From positions 62,001-126,000 of the forward strand of contig NZ_WOVL01000008.1 in assembly GCF_009737085.1 (NCBI RefSeq): a stretch of DNA of 64,000 bases. The letters run 5' to 3'. Below, in pieces: positions 9,291-17,683 of the stretch (its first letter is position 1; the number at the start of each line of letters is the position of its first letter). Under the pieces are notes generated by a model that did no database searches, was not told the origin of the DNA, and saw only the letters and a list, made by a program, of their open reading frames with translations. The stretch comes from Paenibacillus sp. NEAU-GSW1. Lineage in GTDB: Bacteria > Bacillota > Bacilli > Paenibacillales > Paenibacillaceae. Made by a program: the position numbers and the translations under genes.

Positions 9291-9650
9291 CAGTCGAATG
9301 CTCCTGCGATCGCGATTGTTCGCGGACATCCTGATCGAAAAGCGAACGCCGTCGCTTCTCCGAAATCATTTGAACTGCTCCGTTTGGTGTGTTCTTTGTA
9401 GATTTCTAGATTTCTAATCAAACAAGGCTGTTTCAGGCCTTGTTTGTGAAACTAAGAAGGGGGTGTCCCAAAAGTCATGAAAATGACGATGGGACACCCC
9501 TGTTTTTATCTGGGCTAAGCAGCAGACTGCCCATTTAAATGTTCTTCCGATCGCCATTGCTCAGGGATTCCTTTGAATCAACGAGGCAAGGTTGGGATCC
9601 CTTCACAAAAACGAACGCTGACGCTTCTCCAGAATCATTTAAATGCTCCG
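9291..9650. repeat. Two diverged copies of a non-coding repeat
   Basis: Two segments, about 9291-9379 and 9536-9649, are recognisably related. Both end in a block of the form CGAACGC-N-G-N-CGCTTCTCC followed by AATCATTT-RAA and TGCTCCG. Both begin with a GAATGCTCCT-like or AAATGTTCTT-like stretch and CGATCGC. The second copy carries an extra stretch of about 25-30 bases in the middle. No open reading frame is shared. The second copy lies inside the decayed insertion sequence, downstream of its left hairpin, and the first lies outside it. I do not recognise the family. Confidence 0.55.
9419..9446 (+). terminator. Hairpin after the HD-GYP gene
   Basis: CAAACAAGGC and GCCTTGTTTG form a perfect 10-bp stem with an 8-base loop. 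No strong T-run follows, so termination is inferred mainly from position and stem strength. Confidence 0.5.
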
Positions 9651-9749
9651 TCTACCCTTAACCTGTTCATAAATTGCTCAAACAAAAAGAAGCCAACCCT
9701 TGTTAAAATGGAGGTACCACCCAACCACATTAATAAAGAGAGGCTTCTT

Positions 9750-10729
9750 ATGTATTTAGATATGAATCTCTTCACGAAAGCTTATCCCGGAGGTGGCCGG
9801 GATAGCTATCACCCCAAGATGCTCATGAAAGTCATCATTTTTCCTACACGCAGCGCATTTACTCTTCTCGCCAAATCGCGAAAGCGGTTCGTGAAAACAT
9901 CATGTTTATGTGGCTTGCCGCTAGGCAGCGCCCGGATTTTCGCACCATTAACCGTTTCCGCTCGGAGCGGATGAAAGACGTGCTGGAGACTGTCTATACC
10001 TCAGTACTTCAGCTTCTCATCGATGAAAACTACGTCAAGCTCGAACATGACTTCGTGGATGGAACAAAGATCGAAGCGAATGTGAACCGCTACACCTTTG
10101 TTTGGGGCCAAGCCAAGCTGTCGTCAAACAGAAGGTAAAGCTGCAAGAAAAAGTGCAGACCTTGTTCGCTACCATTGAAGAGAGCTGTTCGCCTAGTGCG
10201 GAAAGACTTTCTCCCACGGCTGCAGAAATATATAATACCTATTACAAAGAAAACACCAAAGCGTGGAAGCAAGACATTAGCAAATTCGAGCATTGGTTGT
10301 ATGACGAAAAAGAAGACACGTGGACATGCGCAGCAGGACAGAAACTTCTATTCCGTTATGAAAGCAGAAGTACCACGGAAAGTGGTTAAGAAATTACCAC
10401 TCGCCATTATCGCAGCCTTTTCTGTGAAGGCTGTCCGCTGAAGGAACGATGTACGAAGGCACAAGGCGAGCGTGAAATAAAGGTTAGCATGGAATATCTT
10501 CGCCTCAAACGACAAGCGAGGGAACAATTAAAGAGCGATGCATTATCGGTTCGACGCATGCACAAACCAGAGAGTGTTTGGCCAAATCAAGAATAACCGA
10601 GGATTCCGCCGGTTCCTGCTTCGAGGCTTGCCGAAAGTCAGCCTAGAGGTCGGGTGGCTTTCACTTGCCCATCATTTGCTGAAGAAAGCTGCAAAGGATA
10701 AAAATCTAAAAATAGCGTTGCAGGGATAG
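9750..10729 (+). pseudogene. IS1182-family transposase, frameshifted and internally deleted
   Basis: Pieces of one transposase follow each other in three frames: MYLDMNLFTKAYPGGG, then IYSSRQIAKAVREN and RPDFRTINRFRSERMKD, then KLEHDFVDGTKIEANVNRYTFVWG, then a Lys/Glu-rich stretch and FEHWLYDEKEDTWTC. The last piece is EGCPLKERC to VFGQIKNNRGFRRFLLRG. Frame changes fall near 9840, 10105 and 10385. The middle block that should carry the second catalytic Asp appears deleted between the Lys-rich stretch and the WLYDE block. The gene therefore cannot make an active enzyme. Confidence 0.78.
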
Positions 10730-10749
10730 CTCTCCGCAACGCTATTTTT
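10708..10749 (+). terminator. Strong hairpin at the transposase end
   Basis: AAAAATAGCGTTGC and its exact complement form a 14-bp stem around a 14-base loop that contains the transposase stop codon. The flanking A- and T-runs would let it work on either strand. Its AATAGCG ends resemble the hairpins of the array at 29.3 kb. Confidence 0.7.
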
Positions 10750-10853
10750 ATGAAATTCACTTTTTTAATTTACTGATGCGAGCCATTTCTCTAGCGAGCG
10801 AACCTCTTTTGAGACGCCCCTTTGCTCGTAAATTACTATTGCTATTGTGCAGT

Positions 10854-13800
10854 TTACTTACCGCCAAACGTTAACAATTGCAGCATGCGGAAGAGCAAGA
10901 CCGAGCTTTCCGCACGCGTAGCTTCACCTTCCGGGTCGAACCTGTTGTCCGGCTTGCCGTTCACGACACCCGACTGGGTTAAAGCAGCAATGGCCTCTTC
11001 CGCCCAGGCTTGAATTTGCTCGCCGTCTGCAAATTCATTGCTGCCGGTTTGATTGCTTGCGTAACCCGCAAATTTCATTACGCGGTAAAGAATAACGGCC
11101 ATTTCTTCACGCGTTATCGTTTGATCAGGTTTAAATCCGCCGTCCGAGTAGCCGCTGATCAGCCCCGCTTCCGCTGCTGTCGCAACAGCCCGGGCGAACC
11201 AGTCGCTGTCCTCCACATCAGCGAAAGAGTTAGCTCCATCAGCTGGCGAAAGACCAAGCAAACGCACAACCAGCGCCGTAAACTCAGCCCGGGTGATCAA
11301 TCGTTCAGGCTTGAATTGATCGTCATTCACGCCGTTTACGATTAATCGTTGAGCCAGCGCTTCGATTTCTTTTTGCGCCCAGTGGTCTACTGTATCCTCA
11401 TAGTGCGCGTCCGTTTGCACAACAAGGAATGTTCCGTTAGTACGGCTGAAAATTTCGACTTCATTGCCAGAAACGTTAAATGGCACCGAGGTATAGACCG
11501 TTTTGCCGTTGGCATCCTTGTCGACTCGCACAACCGCGATTGAAGTAGAATCGAAGCTGCCCTTCAACTCGAGCTTCCGGCTGACGTATTGGCCCAGCTC
11601 GTTAATCGGTAAGGCTTTGCCTCCGCCGGTCTGTGCCGATAAGACAAACGCGCCTGACGCTAGCACTTTCATGCCGGCAGCCTTCGCCTTTTCAATCGCT
11701 TCTCCGTCTGTCTTAATATCAAGTGCGAGACTAATATCTCCAACCGGCACTCCTAGCAGCTGCGCCAGTCGATCCAACTGAATTTGGCTCGTTGTCAGCG
11801 TATATTCGCCTGCAGATGTACGAACTAGAATCGTCTTCACATCGGTTTGCTTCAGGAACAACGCCAGGTCTGACGGGCCAAACAACGCGCGTCCGCCATC
11901 TTTCGCATCTAACTGAAACACCGCTTGATCAGAATTCGCCTGTTCTATCGCTTGCTCCAGCTTGCCAGGCTCCGTCGTGCTTCCTCCATTGCCCGAAGTA
12001 GGCACAGGCGTCGGATTCGACGTTGACGTCGGCGTTGCTGTCGGTGTCGCTGTCGACATAGGCGTTGCCGTTGCCGTCGGCGTTGCTGTCGGTGTCGCTG
12101 TCGACGTAGGCGTTGCCGTTGCCGTTGGCGTCGCCGTCGGCTGCTCCGCTTTCGTTCCTTTCAGCTCTCTCGTATCGCGCACCCGAATCCGGCTTCCTTC
12201 CGAGAAGCCGCCGAGCACTCCAACCGCTTCATACGTATCGCCAGGTTCCACCTGAGGGACGGAAACGCCGGACTGATTGACAATATAACCGTCCGCGAAT
12301 ACAAGTACCGTGCCGCTGCCATCATTGACGTAATACGAGTTATCATCATATTTAGACACTACTTTGCCAGTTACCTTAACAAGCAGCCCCTGGTTCGCCG
12401 GGAGATCCGCGTCGCCTGTCGCCATTTCCTTCGGCGCTGCCGCCTCGCCCGATTCGACGATAACTACGTCTTTAGCGAAGGAATCAAATATCAGCTCCTT
12501 GTTGTTTTCGAAGCTTTGCGTTTCCCCGTAGACGCGAACGGTATCGCCAAGCTTCAGCGAGCCGTCCGGAACTTCATTAAATGCCATAATGCCGCCAGTT
12601 TCATCCTGCAAATAGAACGCATCGAAAAATACGCCTGCAGCCGTCGTTACTTTGCCTTGCACCATAACGTCAGCGCCGTCCGGCATCGTCCTCGCATCGC
12701 CGATCTTAGATACGGACGGCCCTCTGCCAGCAAGCCAATTGATCGCATTCAATCCGAAGTCATTGTTGCCGATATCGCCGTACGAATCGTCCCATTGCAA
12801 ATCATTTACGACGTTCATACCGGTAACGACAATGCGGCTATTGCCGATCGTTTCGGAAGCGATCGCCGGAATGGCCCCGCCGCCTGCCGTATCGGACACA
12901 TTATCGTACGTATAGGCGGGCGATTTAATATTGTTCTGATAAGTCGTTTCGTTGCCGCTCGCGAGAATCGTTACGGTCTCGCTGTTCGTCAAAGGCAAGC
13001 CGCCGACTTTATACAAGCTTGAGCCGCTGTAATACTCCATGTACGGAACGCCGTCCATCATGTAATTGTCCACAATGTTCGGGAACAGTTTTACAGCAAA
13101 CTTAGCGGTAGCCGGCGTGCTCCAGAAGTTGCCCGTACTGGAATCGTCAAAAATGCCGTCATTCGCGATTTGGATCGAAGAGCCAACGAGCTCCAGCAAA
13201 TCGTTGTTAATCGTCGGATCGATGCTAAAATTGCTTTTTCCGGCGATAAAGAGCGAACCGCCGCCGTCAGCGAAAGCTTTTACCGCTGCATTTTCATCTG
13301 CCGTCAGATCAACGCCCGGATGCGTAATCATCAATACGTCAACCGAGGACAATACGTCCGCCGTCAGCGTCTCTTTGTTCTCCACTACTGTGTAGCCTTC
13401 TTGAACAAGCATCGTTCTGAAATTAGCCAGCTTGTTCGGATAAGAGCCCGTATCCGTCGAAGTGTTCTCATTTCGATGCTTCGCGTCAATCATGACAGTA
13501 ATGCCAAGAGGCGTTTTCACCGTCACATCAATGGCAAATTGGTTATCGCCCGGATTGTCGCCTTCAGGCGCCGAAACGACCGCGATAAGGCGATGCTCGC
13601 CAGCAACCGGATTTGCCCAAGCAATGGCCGCCGTCTTCACCGATGAACGCGCCAGCACATCAATTGTCGCTTCGCCAATCAAATGTGCCGCATCGGCGCT
13701 GTCGTAGTACAGATCAACCTTCAGCGCAGCTACGTCTTCCGTGCCTGCATTGCCGACGTCTACTTTGATGTTAGCCGCCACCCCTTCAACCAAAGCGGAG

Positions 13801-16800
13801 CCTTCAACCGCGACACTGGCAATCTTAACGTCTACAGGAACCTCTTCCGACCAGATCGGGGCGGAATAGACGCGCTCGCCGTCAGCCTGCGTCACTCGAA
13901 TCATGTACCACTTTTGACCGCCCTCCACTTCAACAGACGGCGTCCATTCGAACGATGCTGTATTGGGTGTATAAGTGTCGATAACTGTACCGCCATTGGA
14001 AATCAATTCGACTAACGCCGCCTTATCGTCGGATACGTACGAATTCGCCAAATAATCGTATTCCGGCATCGTATTGCTCTCGGCTACCGAGTCGCTGCCC
14101 GTCACTTCAAAATTCAACGTTCTTCCTTGCGCGACTCCGCCCATGTAAGTGCCGTTTGCCAAATAATCGAGCGTGAAATTCGGATCCTCCGTCATGTACA
14201 CGCGCATTTTCCGCATCGAATCCAGCAGCGATTGCTGCGACAAATCGGTCGCGACAATTACAGTCCGCTGCATCGTTTGGCCCCACGTCGCATCATGGTT
14301 GTCTTCGCCGTAAGTCGGAGCGATATGCCAGCCAAGATCAAGCGCGTTAAAATACGTTTTCTCGGCATTCGCGTAGGAGTAATGTCCCGAGCCGTTACCG
14401 ACCTCAAACATCGTAAACAGTTTATCCACTTCGCTGTTGTAAGGCTTAAAGCTGTTGAACGAGCCTGTCGGCGCATCCGGATGATTAAATTGGGCAACAG
14501 CTTCATCTTGCGTCAGTACCCATGCGAAATACTGGCTCAAACTTGTATTGTAAATGCCGCCGTTCTGTTTCCGGTCAATAAAATTTTCCGTGCCAAAAAC
14601 GTTGGAATGTCCCCATGTGGTTGATGTCATTTCAAACGCCGGGAATACGACGAATTCGTCGTCCTTCGTATATTGATCAGCAAGACTTTTGGTCAGCTGC
14701 CAGTCCGCGCCGCCAGTCCGCTCATCCATGCCGTCGGCATTTTTCACACCGTCGGTATTCAAAAGATCCGAATCGATATCATGCGAATGATCGGAGAAGG
14801 CAAACCAATCATAGCCGTATTTCTGCGAGGCGAGCACTGCCGCTTCAGGAGCGCCGGACCCGTCATGCGAGATGTTGGTATGATTATGCGTCGTGCCGCG
14901 ATAATGATTGCCGCCCGTAAACGGCTCCAGCACGGTAAAAGTCCACGCTGCCTCACTGTTATTTCCTCTCACATCCTCGGAAGCAACCTTTACGGTATGT
15001 TCGCCCAAAGCCAAGTCGCTTGCAGGCAAGTAGGATACTGTCACTTGATTGTTTGCGCCGGAAGATGGCGTGATGACAATGGCGTCGGTTACGTCTGCAT
15101 CATCGACCGATAACGTGATCGACTCCAATTGGATACCGCTCAAATCTTTCAGCTTGACCGTTACTTTCGGACGGTAGGCTTCGACTCTTTCATCCTGCTG
15201 CGGCGCCATATCCGCGGATTCCGGTCCGCTGACATCGGTCACCAACGTTACGACGTGAGGACTTTCCGCGGTTCCGGAAGTTTTTATGGCCGTGCTGGAT
15301 TGAGCCTCAATATAGTACTCAAAATTCGTATTCCCGATAGCCGCGTGCGATATCGTTGCCGTGTAAACGGAAGGCGCAGATAGAGCCATCGGCGTCTTCG
15401 TGTAAACCGTCGAACCGACGGAACGATAGTAAAGGGAAGCCGATATCGCACCCTCGACGGCGGCTGACATATCCACGTCGACGCCAATATAAGCTTCCGT
15501 CAACGGCGTATGCGCGATATTGAGCGACGGCGTAATATCCGCTGACGAACGCGGGAACAATTGATAGCCCGTCGTGTAAGGGCTGCTCGAATCATATTGG
15601 CCGACTATACCGGTAATCGAATAGGCTTTTCCGACGGAAAGCATCGTCGAAACATCGATTCCGGTCGTTGACATGACGCGCACAGTGGCCGTTTTGCTCG
15701 TATTTGCCGGATCTTGAACGGTAATGTTGAAATGAGCGCCCGAGGCGGTCTGCGCCGTTACCGTCGCCGCCAGCGTAACGATCTTGCCTTCTAGCGGCTC
15801 TGCCGTGCTGTAGCCGGACAAATCCGTTACGCTCGACTGGACCGCAGCTGGCAAGACGTTATCCGCACTCACTGCTTCCACAGAAGACGGCTGAAATTCT
15901 GTTAAGCCGTTGTAGAAAATTACGGAGCCCGTCATTCTCAATTTATTGCCGCTGGCGATCGTCAAGCCCGATGTCGTTCCGCCGAAAATGTTGATGCCGC
16001 CTGTTTCATCCTGGATATAATACGTATTTGTTCCAAGCACATTATTGGCGACAGTTGCAACGCCCTCAATCGTAAAGGTCAATCCTTTATTCACCGGCGA
16101 GCCTGCCGCATCAACAATTCTGAGCGTGCTGATCGGCGTCACCCCGGAAGTGTCGAGCATGACCGCTTCCGCAGCATCGCTCTCAAGTCCTCTGCCATTA
16201 GCCGTATGCAGCGTTTGCGTCACATATACTTTTTCCGGCGCGTCATTCAATTTATAAGTGAATGTTTTGTCCGCGCCTGCCGTAACGTAATCTGCACCCG
16301 ATGCAGTCGTCAGCTTGGCCGTCAACGCCTCATCAGAGTAAACCGATATTATCGCATTCGCTGCCGCAGCTGCCCCTGCAATGGTCCCTGCCGAATCTCC
16401 GTCCACCACATAGCTGTTAACGGTAACCGGGTCCGCTTTCGCGGCCTTAACAATTAGCAGCTTCTCGCTTTCCGCCTTTCCGGATTCCGTAGCCGCAACA
16501 AGTACCGAAGCTATCGATTCATCAACGGCCGCTTGGAAAACGCCGGATGCATCTGCCTCTGCACTAGTCAATAACGCCTCCGTATCCGCTTCATAAATGG
16601 AGACCTCTGCATCCGCAGGAACCGCGCCCGCAAAGCCGGTTAACCCACCGGATGTCAAAATGATATTTTTCCCGGATGGGAGCGAGCTTACCGGCATTTC
16701 CCCGTCAGACGGGGGAACTTGAATGACCGCCGAGTTTCGAGGATTTGGCGCAGCCACGACGAAATCGCTGTTATTGTTATTCGTATCGTATCCTGCCCCT

Positions 16801-17405
16801 TGTCCCGTATTGCCCGTCGTATCGCTGCTTGATGCTTTGCGGATAGCTGACGTTGTCGCGGAAATGGCTCCTGTCGCCCCCGCCCCTTCGAATTGGTTGG
16901 CTGTCCCGTAACCGGCATAGTCTACGAGAGTCGCAATATTTTGAGCTGTTATTTCTCCTGCAACGCTAGCAATTGCGGCAGTAGACGAGACTAAAGCAAC
17001 CTTGCCGTTGGCTGCTGCCATGGAAAGCGTGCCACTAGCATCCGGCGCGGGAAGCGCGGAGCCGGCAGCCCCTCCCCCTTCTTGAACAAGATAATAACCG
17101 TGCGCTTTGATCGTTCCCGATAATGAGGTAATGTTATAGGTAGTACCGCTCGTGCTTGCATACTGCACCGACCATCCTGCAAGTGAAACATCGCCATTCG
17201 TCGGATTATACAGCTCAATGAAATCATTCGTATACAGAGCCCCGGCGTTTCCTCCCGCCCCATAGACCTGACTAATGACAACATGATCCGCAACGCTTGC
17301 TTCAGCCTTTCGAATTCCGACGCTGGAGAACATTCCGACCCCCATCGCCGCAATCAACAATAGACTTGTCCACTTTTTGCTGCCGTTCGAAGCTACCCTT
17401 AACAT
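10854..17405 (-). CDS. Giant secreted SLH protein with PHP-type metal-hydrolase domain
   Basis: This is a 2183-residue cell-surface protein. The chosen ATG follows GGGAGGGTGG and gives a signal peptide (LLLIAAMGVGMFSSVG, then AEA). Approximate layout: lamin-tail-like domain 25-150, Ig-like segments, OB-fold-like domain 435-520, and a PHP domain 830-1085. The PHP domain has metal ligands in THNHTNISHDG, FSDHSHD, QFNHPD and GEDNHD. Then come CARDB-like 1190-1300, a glutamine-amidotransferase-like fold 1300-1440, two more OB-like blocks 1570-1750, a Thr-Pro repeat linker 1753-1802, and three SLH modules from about 2000 to the end that should anchor it to secondary wall polymer. PHP enzymes cleave phosphoesters. 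Together with the upstream PhoP-type box this suggests extracellular phosphate scavenging, possibly from nucleic acids. Substrate is inferred only. Confidence 0.85.
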   Translation of the reverse strand: MLRVASNGSKKWTSLLLIAAMGVGMFSSVGIRKAEASVADHVVISQVYGAGGNAGALYTNDFIELYNPTNGDVSLAGWSVQYASTSGTTYNITSLSGTIKAHGYYLVQEGGGAAGSALPAPDASGTLSMAAANGKVALVSSTAAIASVAGEITAQNIATLVDYAGYGTANQFEGAGATGAISATTSAIRKASSSDTTGNTGQGAGYDTNNNNSDFVVAAPNPRNSAVIQVPPSDGEMPVSSLPSGKNIILTSGGLTGFAGAVPADAEVSIYEADTEALLTSAEADASGVFQAAVDESIASVLVAATESGKAESEKLLIVKAAKADPVTVNSYVVDGDSAGTIAGAAAAANAIISVYSDEALTAKLTTASGADYVTAGADKTFTYKLNDAPEKVYVTQTLHTANGRGLESDAAEAVMLDTSGVTPISTLRIVDAAGSPVNKGLTFTIEGVATVANNVLGTNTYYIQDETGGINIFGGTTSGLTIASGNKLRMTGSVIFYNGLTEFQPSSVEAVSADNVLPAAVQSSVTDLSGYSTAEPLEGKIVTLAATVTAQTASGAHFNITVQDPANTSKTATVRVMSTTGIDVSTMLSVGKAYSITGIVGQYDSSSPYTTGYQLFPRSSADITPSLNIAHTPLTEAYIGVDVDMSAAVEGAISASLYYRSVGSTVYTKTPMALSAPSVYTATISHAAIGNTNFEYYIEAQSSTAIKTSGTAESPHVVTLVTDVSGPESADMAPQQDERVEAYRPKVTVKLKDLSGIQLESITLSVDDADVTDAIVITPSSGANNQVTVSYLPASDLALGEHTVKVASEDVRGNNSEAAWTFTVLEPFTGGNHYRGTTHNHTNISHDGSGAPEAAVLASQKYGYDWFAFSDHSHDIDSDLLNTDGVKNADGMDERTGGADWQLTKSLADQYTKDDEFVVFPAFEMTSTTWGHSNVFGTENFIDRKQNGGIYNTSLSQYFAWVLTQDEAVAQFNHPDAPTGSFNSFKPYNSEVDKLFTMFEVGNGSGHYSYANAEKTYFNALDLGWHIAPTYGEDNHDATWGQTMQRTVIVATDLSQQSLLDSMRKMRVYMTEDPNFTLDYLANGTYMGGVAQGRTLNFEVTGSDSVAESNTMPEYDYLANSYVSDDKAALVELISNGGTVIDTYTPNTASFEWTPSVEVEGGQKWYMIRVTQADGERVYSAPIWSEEVPVDVKIASVAVEGSALVEGVAANIKVDVGNAGTEDVAALKVDLYYDSADAAHLIGEATIDVLARSSVKTAAIAWANPVAGEHRLIAVVSAPEGDNPGDNQFAIDVTVKTPLGITVMIDAKHRNENTSTDTGSYPNKLANFRTMLVQEGYTVVENKETLTADVLSSVDVLMITHPGVDLTADENAAVKAFADGGGSLFIAGKSNFSIDPTINNDLLELVGSSIQIANDGIFDDSSTGNFWSTPATAKFAVKLFPNIVDNYMMDGVPYMEYYSGSSLYKVGGLPLTNSETVTILASGNETTYQNNIKSPAYTYDNVSDTAGGGAIPAIASETIGNSRIVVTGMNVVNDLQWDDSYGDIGNNDFGLNAINWLAGRGPSVSKIGDARTMPDGADVMVQGKVTTAAGVFFDAFYLQDETGGIMAFNEVPDGSLKLGDTVRVYGETQSFENNKELIFDSFAKDVVIVESGEAAAPKEMATGDADLPANQGLLVKVTGKVVSKYDDNSYYVNDGSGTVLVFADGYIVNQSGVSVPQVEPGDTYEAVGVLGGFSEGSRIRVRDTRELKGTKAEQPTATPTATATPTSTATPTATPTATATPMSTATPTATPTSTSNPTPVPTSGNGGSTTEPGKLEQAIEQANSDQAVFQLDAKDGGRALFGPSDLALFLKQTDVKTILVRTSAGEYTLTTSQIQLDRLAQLLGVPVGDISLALDIKTDGEAIEKAKAAGMKVLASGAFVLSAQTGGGKALPINELGQYVSRKLELKGSFDSTSIAVVRVDKDANGKTVYTSVPFNVSGNEVEIFSRTNGTFLVVQTDAHYEDTVDHWAQKEIEALAQRLIVNGVNDDQFKPERLITRAEFTALVVRLLGLSPADGANSFADVEDSDWFARAVATAAEAGLISGYSDGGFKPDQTITREEMAVILYRVMKFAGYASNQTGSNEFADGEQIQAWAEEAIAALTQSGVVNGKPDNRFDPEGEATRAESSVLLFRMLQLLTFGGK
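12005..12145 (-). repeat. In-gene tandem repeat encoding a Thr-Pro linker
   Basis: Units of about 6 to 18 bases, reading GTCGGCGTTGC or close variants on the plus strand, repeat with little variation and encode alternating Thr-Pro-Thr-Ala. The repeat links the OB-like region to the domain preceding the SLH modules. Such arrays change length by slippage. Confidence 0.85.
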
Positions 17406-17444
17406 ATACCACCCTCCCGACGAATAAGAACAAAAACAACAAAA

Positions 17445-17496
17445 ACATAACACGGTTTTGTTAACTAGGAGTAAAATATTGTTAGGTTATAGTTAA
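17445..17496 (-). promoter_or_regulatory. Candidate PhoP box and -10 element for the SLH/PHP gene
   Basis: On the minus strand four TTAACA-like hexamers start at 17491 (TTAACT), 17480 (CTAACA), 17469 (TTACTC) and 17459 (TTAACA), at 11, 11 and 10-base steps. A TTATGT -10 element (17445-17450) lies eight bases after the last. The same arrangement, with a nine-base gap, is found before pstS. A further pair TTTACA-N5-TTAACA lies near 17545-17560. PhoP of Bacillus binds TT(A/T/C)ACA repeats with this period. Confidence 0.6.
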
Positions 17497-17586
17497 AAAT
17501 ATACACGCCATTTTTGATTTGTAAATAGCCACCCTTGACAAATGTTAAGTTTATGTAAACTATTTTTGGATTCTAGTGATTTTAAT

Positions 17587-17616
17587 TGACATCATACTCA
17601 CTCGGAATCTAAAATT
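17587..17616 (+). promoter_or_regulatory. Possible SigA promoter for the HupE-like gene
   Basis: TTGACA (about 17587) and TAAAAT (about 17611) lie 18 bases apart, roughly 70 bases before the chosen start. An alternative TTGACA at about 17535 lacks a good -10 element. Confidence 0.4.
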
Positions 17617-17683
17617 CATATTAATGGCAAGCAGCAACGTATACTCTCTTATATGTATCTAATATAAATTGAGGAGGATTCAG

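Larger units (their letters stand above)
9460..10820 (+). mobile_element. Decayed IS1182-like insertion sequence
   Basis: The left end GGGGTGTCCCAAAAG (9460-9474) and the inverted right end (reading GGGGCGTCTCAAAAG inward from 10820) match at 13 of 15 positions, which bounds the element at about 1.36 kb. Inside is a transposase broken by several frameshifts. At 9460-9500 the left end is also part of a hairpin with GGGACACCCC (9491-9500) and an inner GTCAT-GAAA-ATGAC stem, followed by TGTTTTTATC. This looks like a second end or a transcription stop placed next to the first. No clear target duplication was found. The element separates the c-di-GMP cluster from the SLH gene. Confidence 0.7.

Noticed and set aside
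11962..12255. Val/Gly-rich plus-strand protein
   Set aside because: It is the antisense translation of the Thr-Pro repeat linker of the SLH protein.
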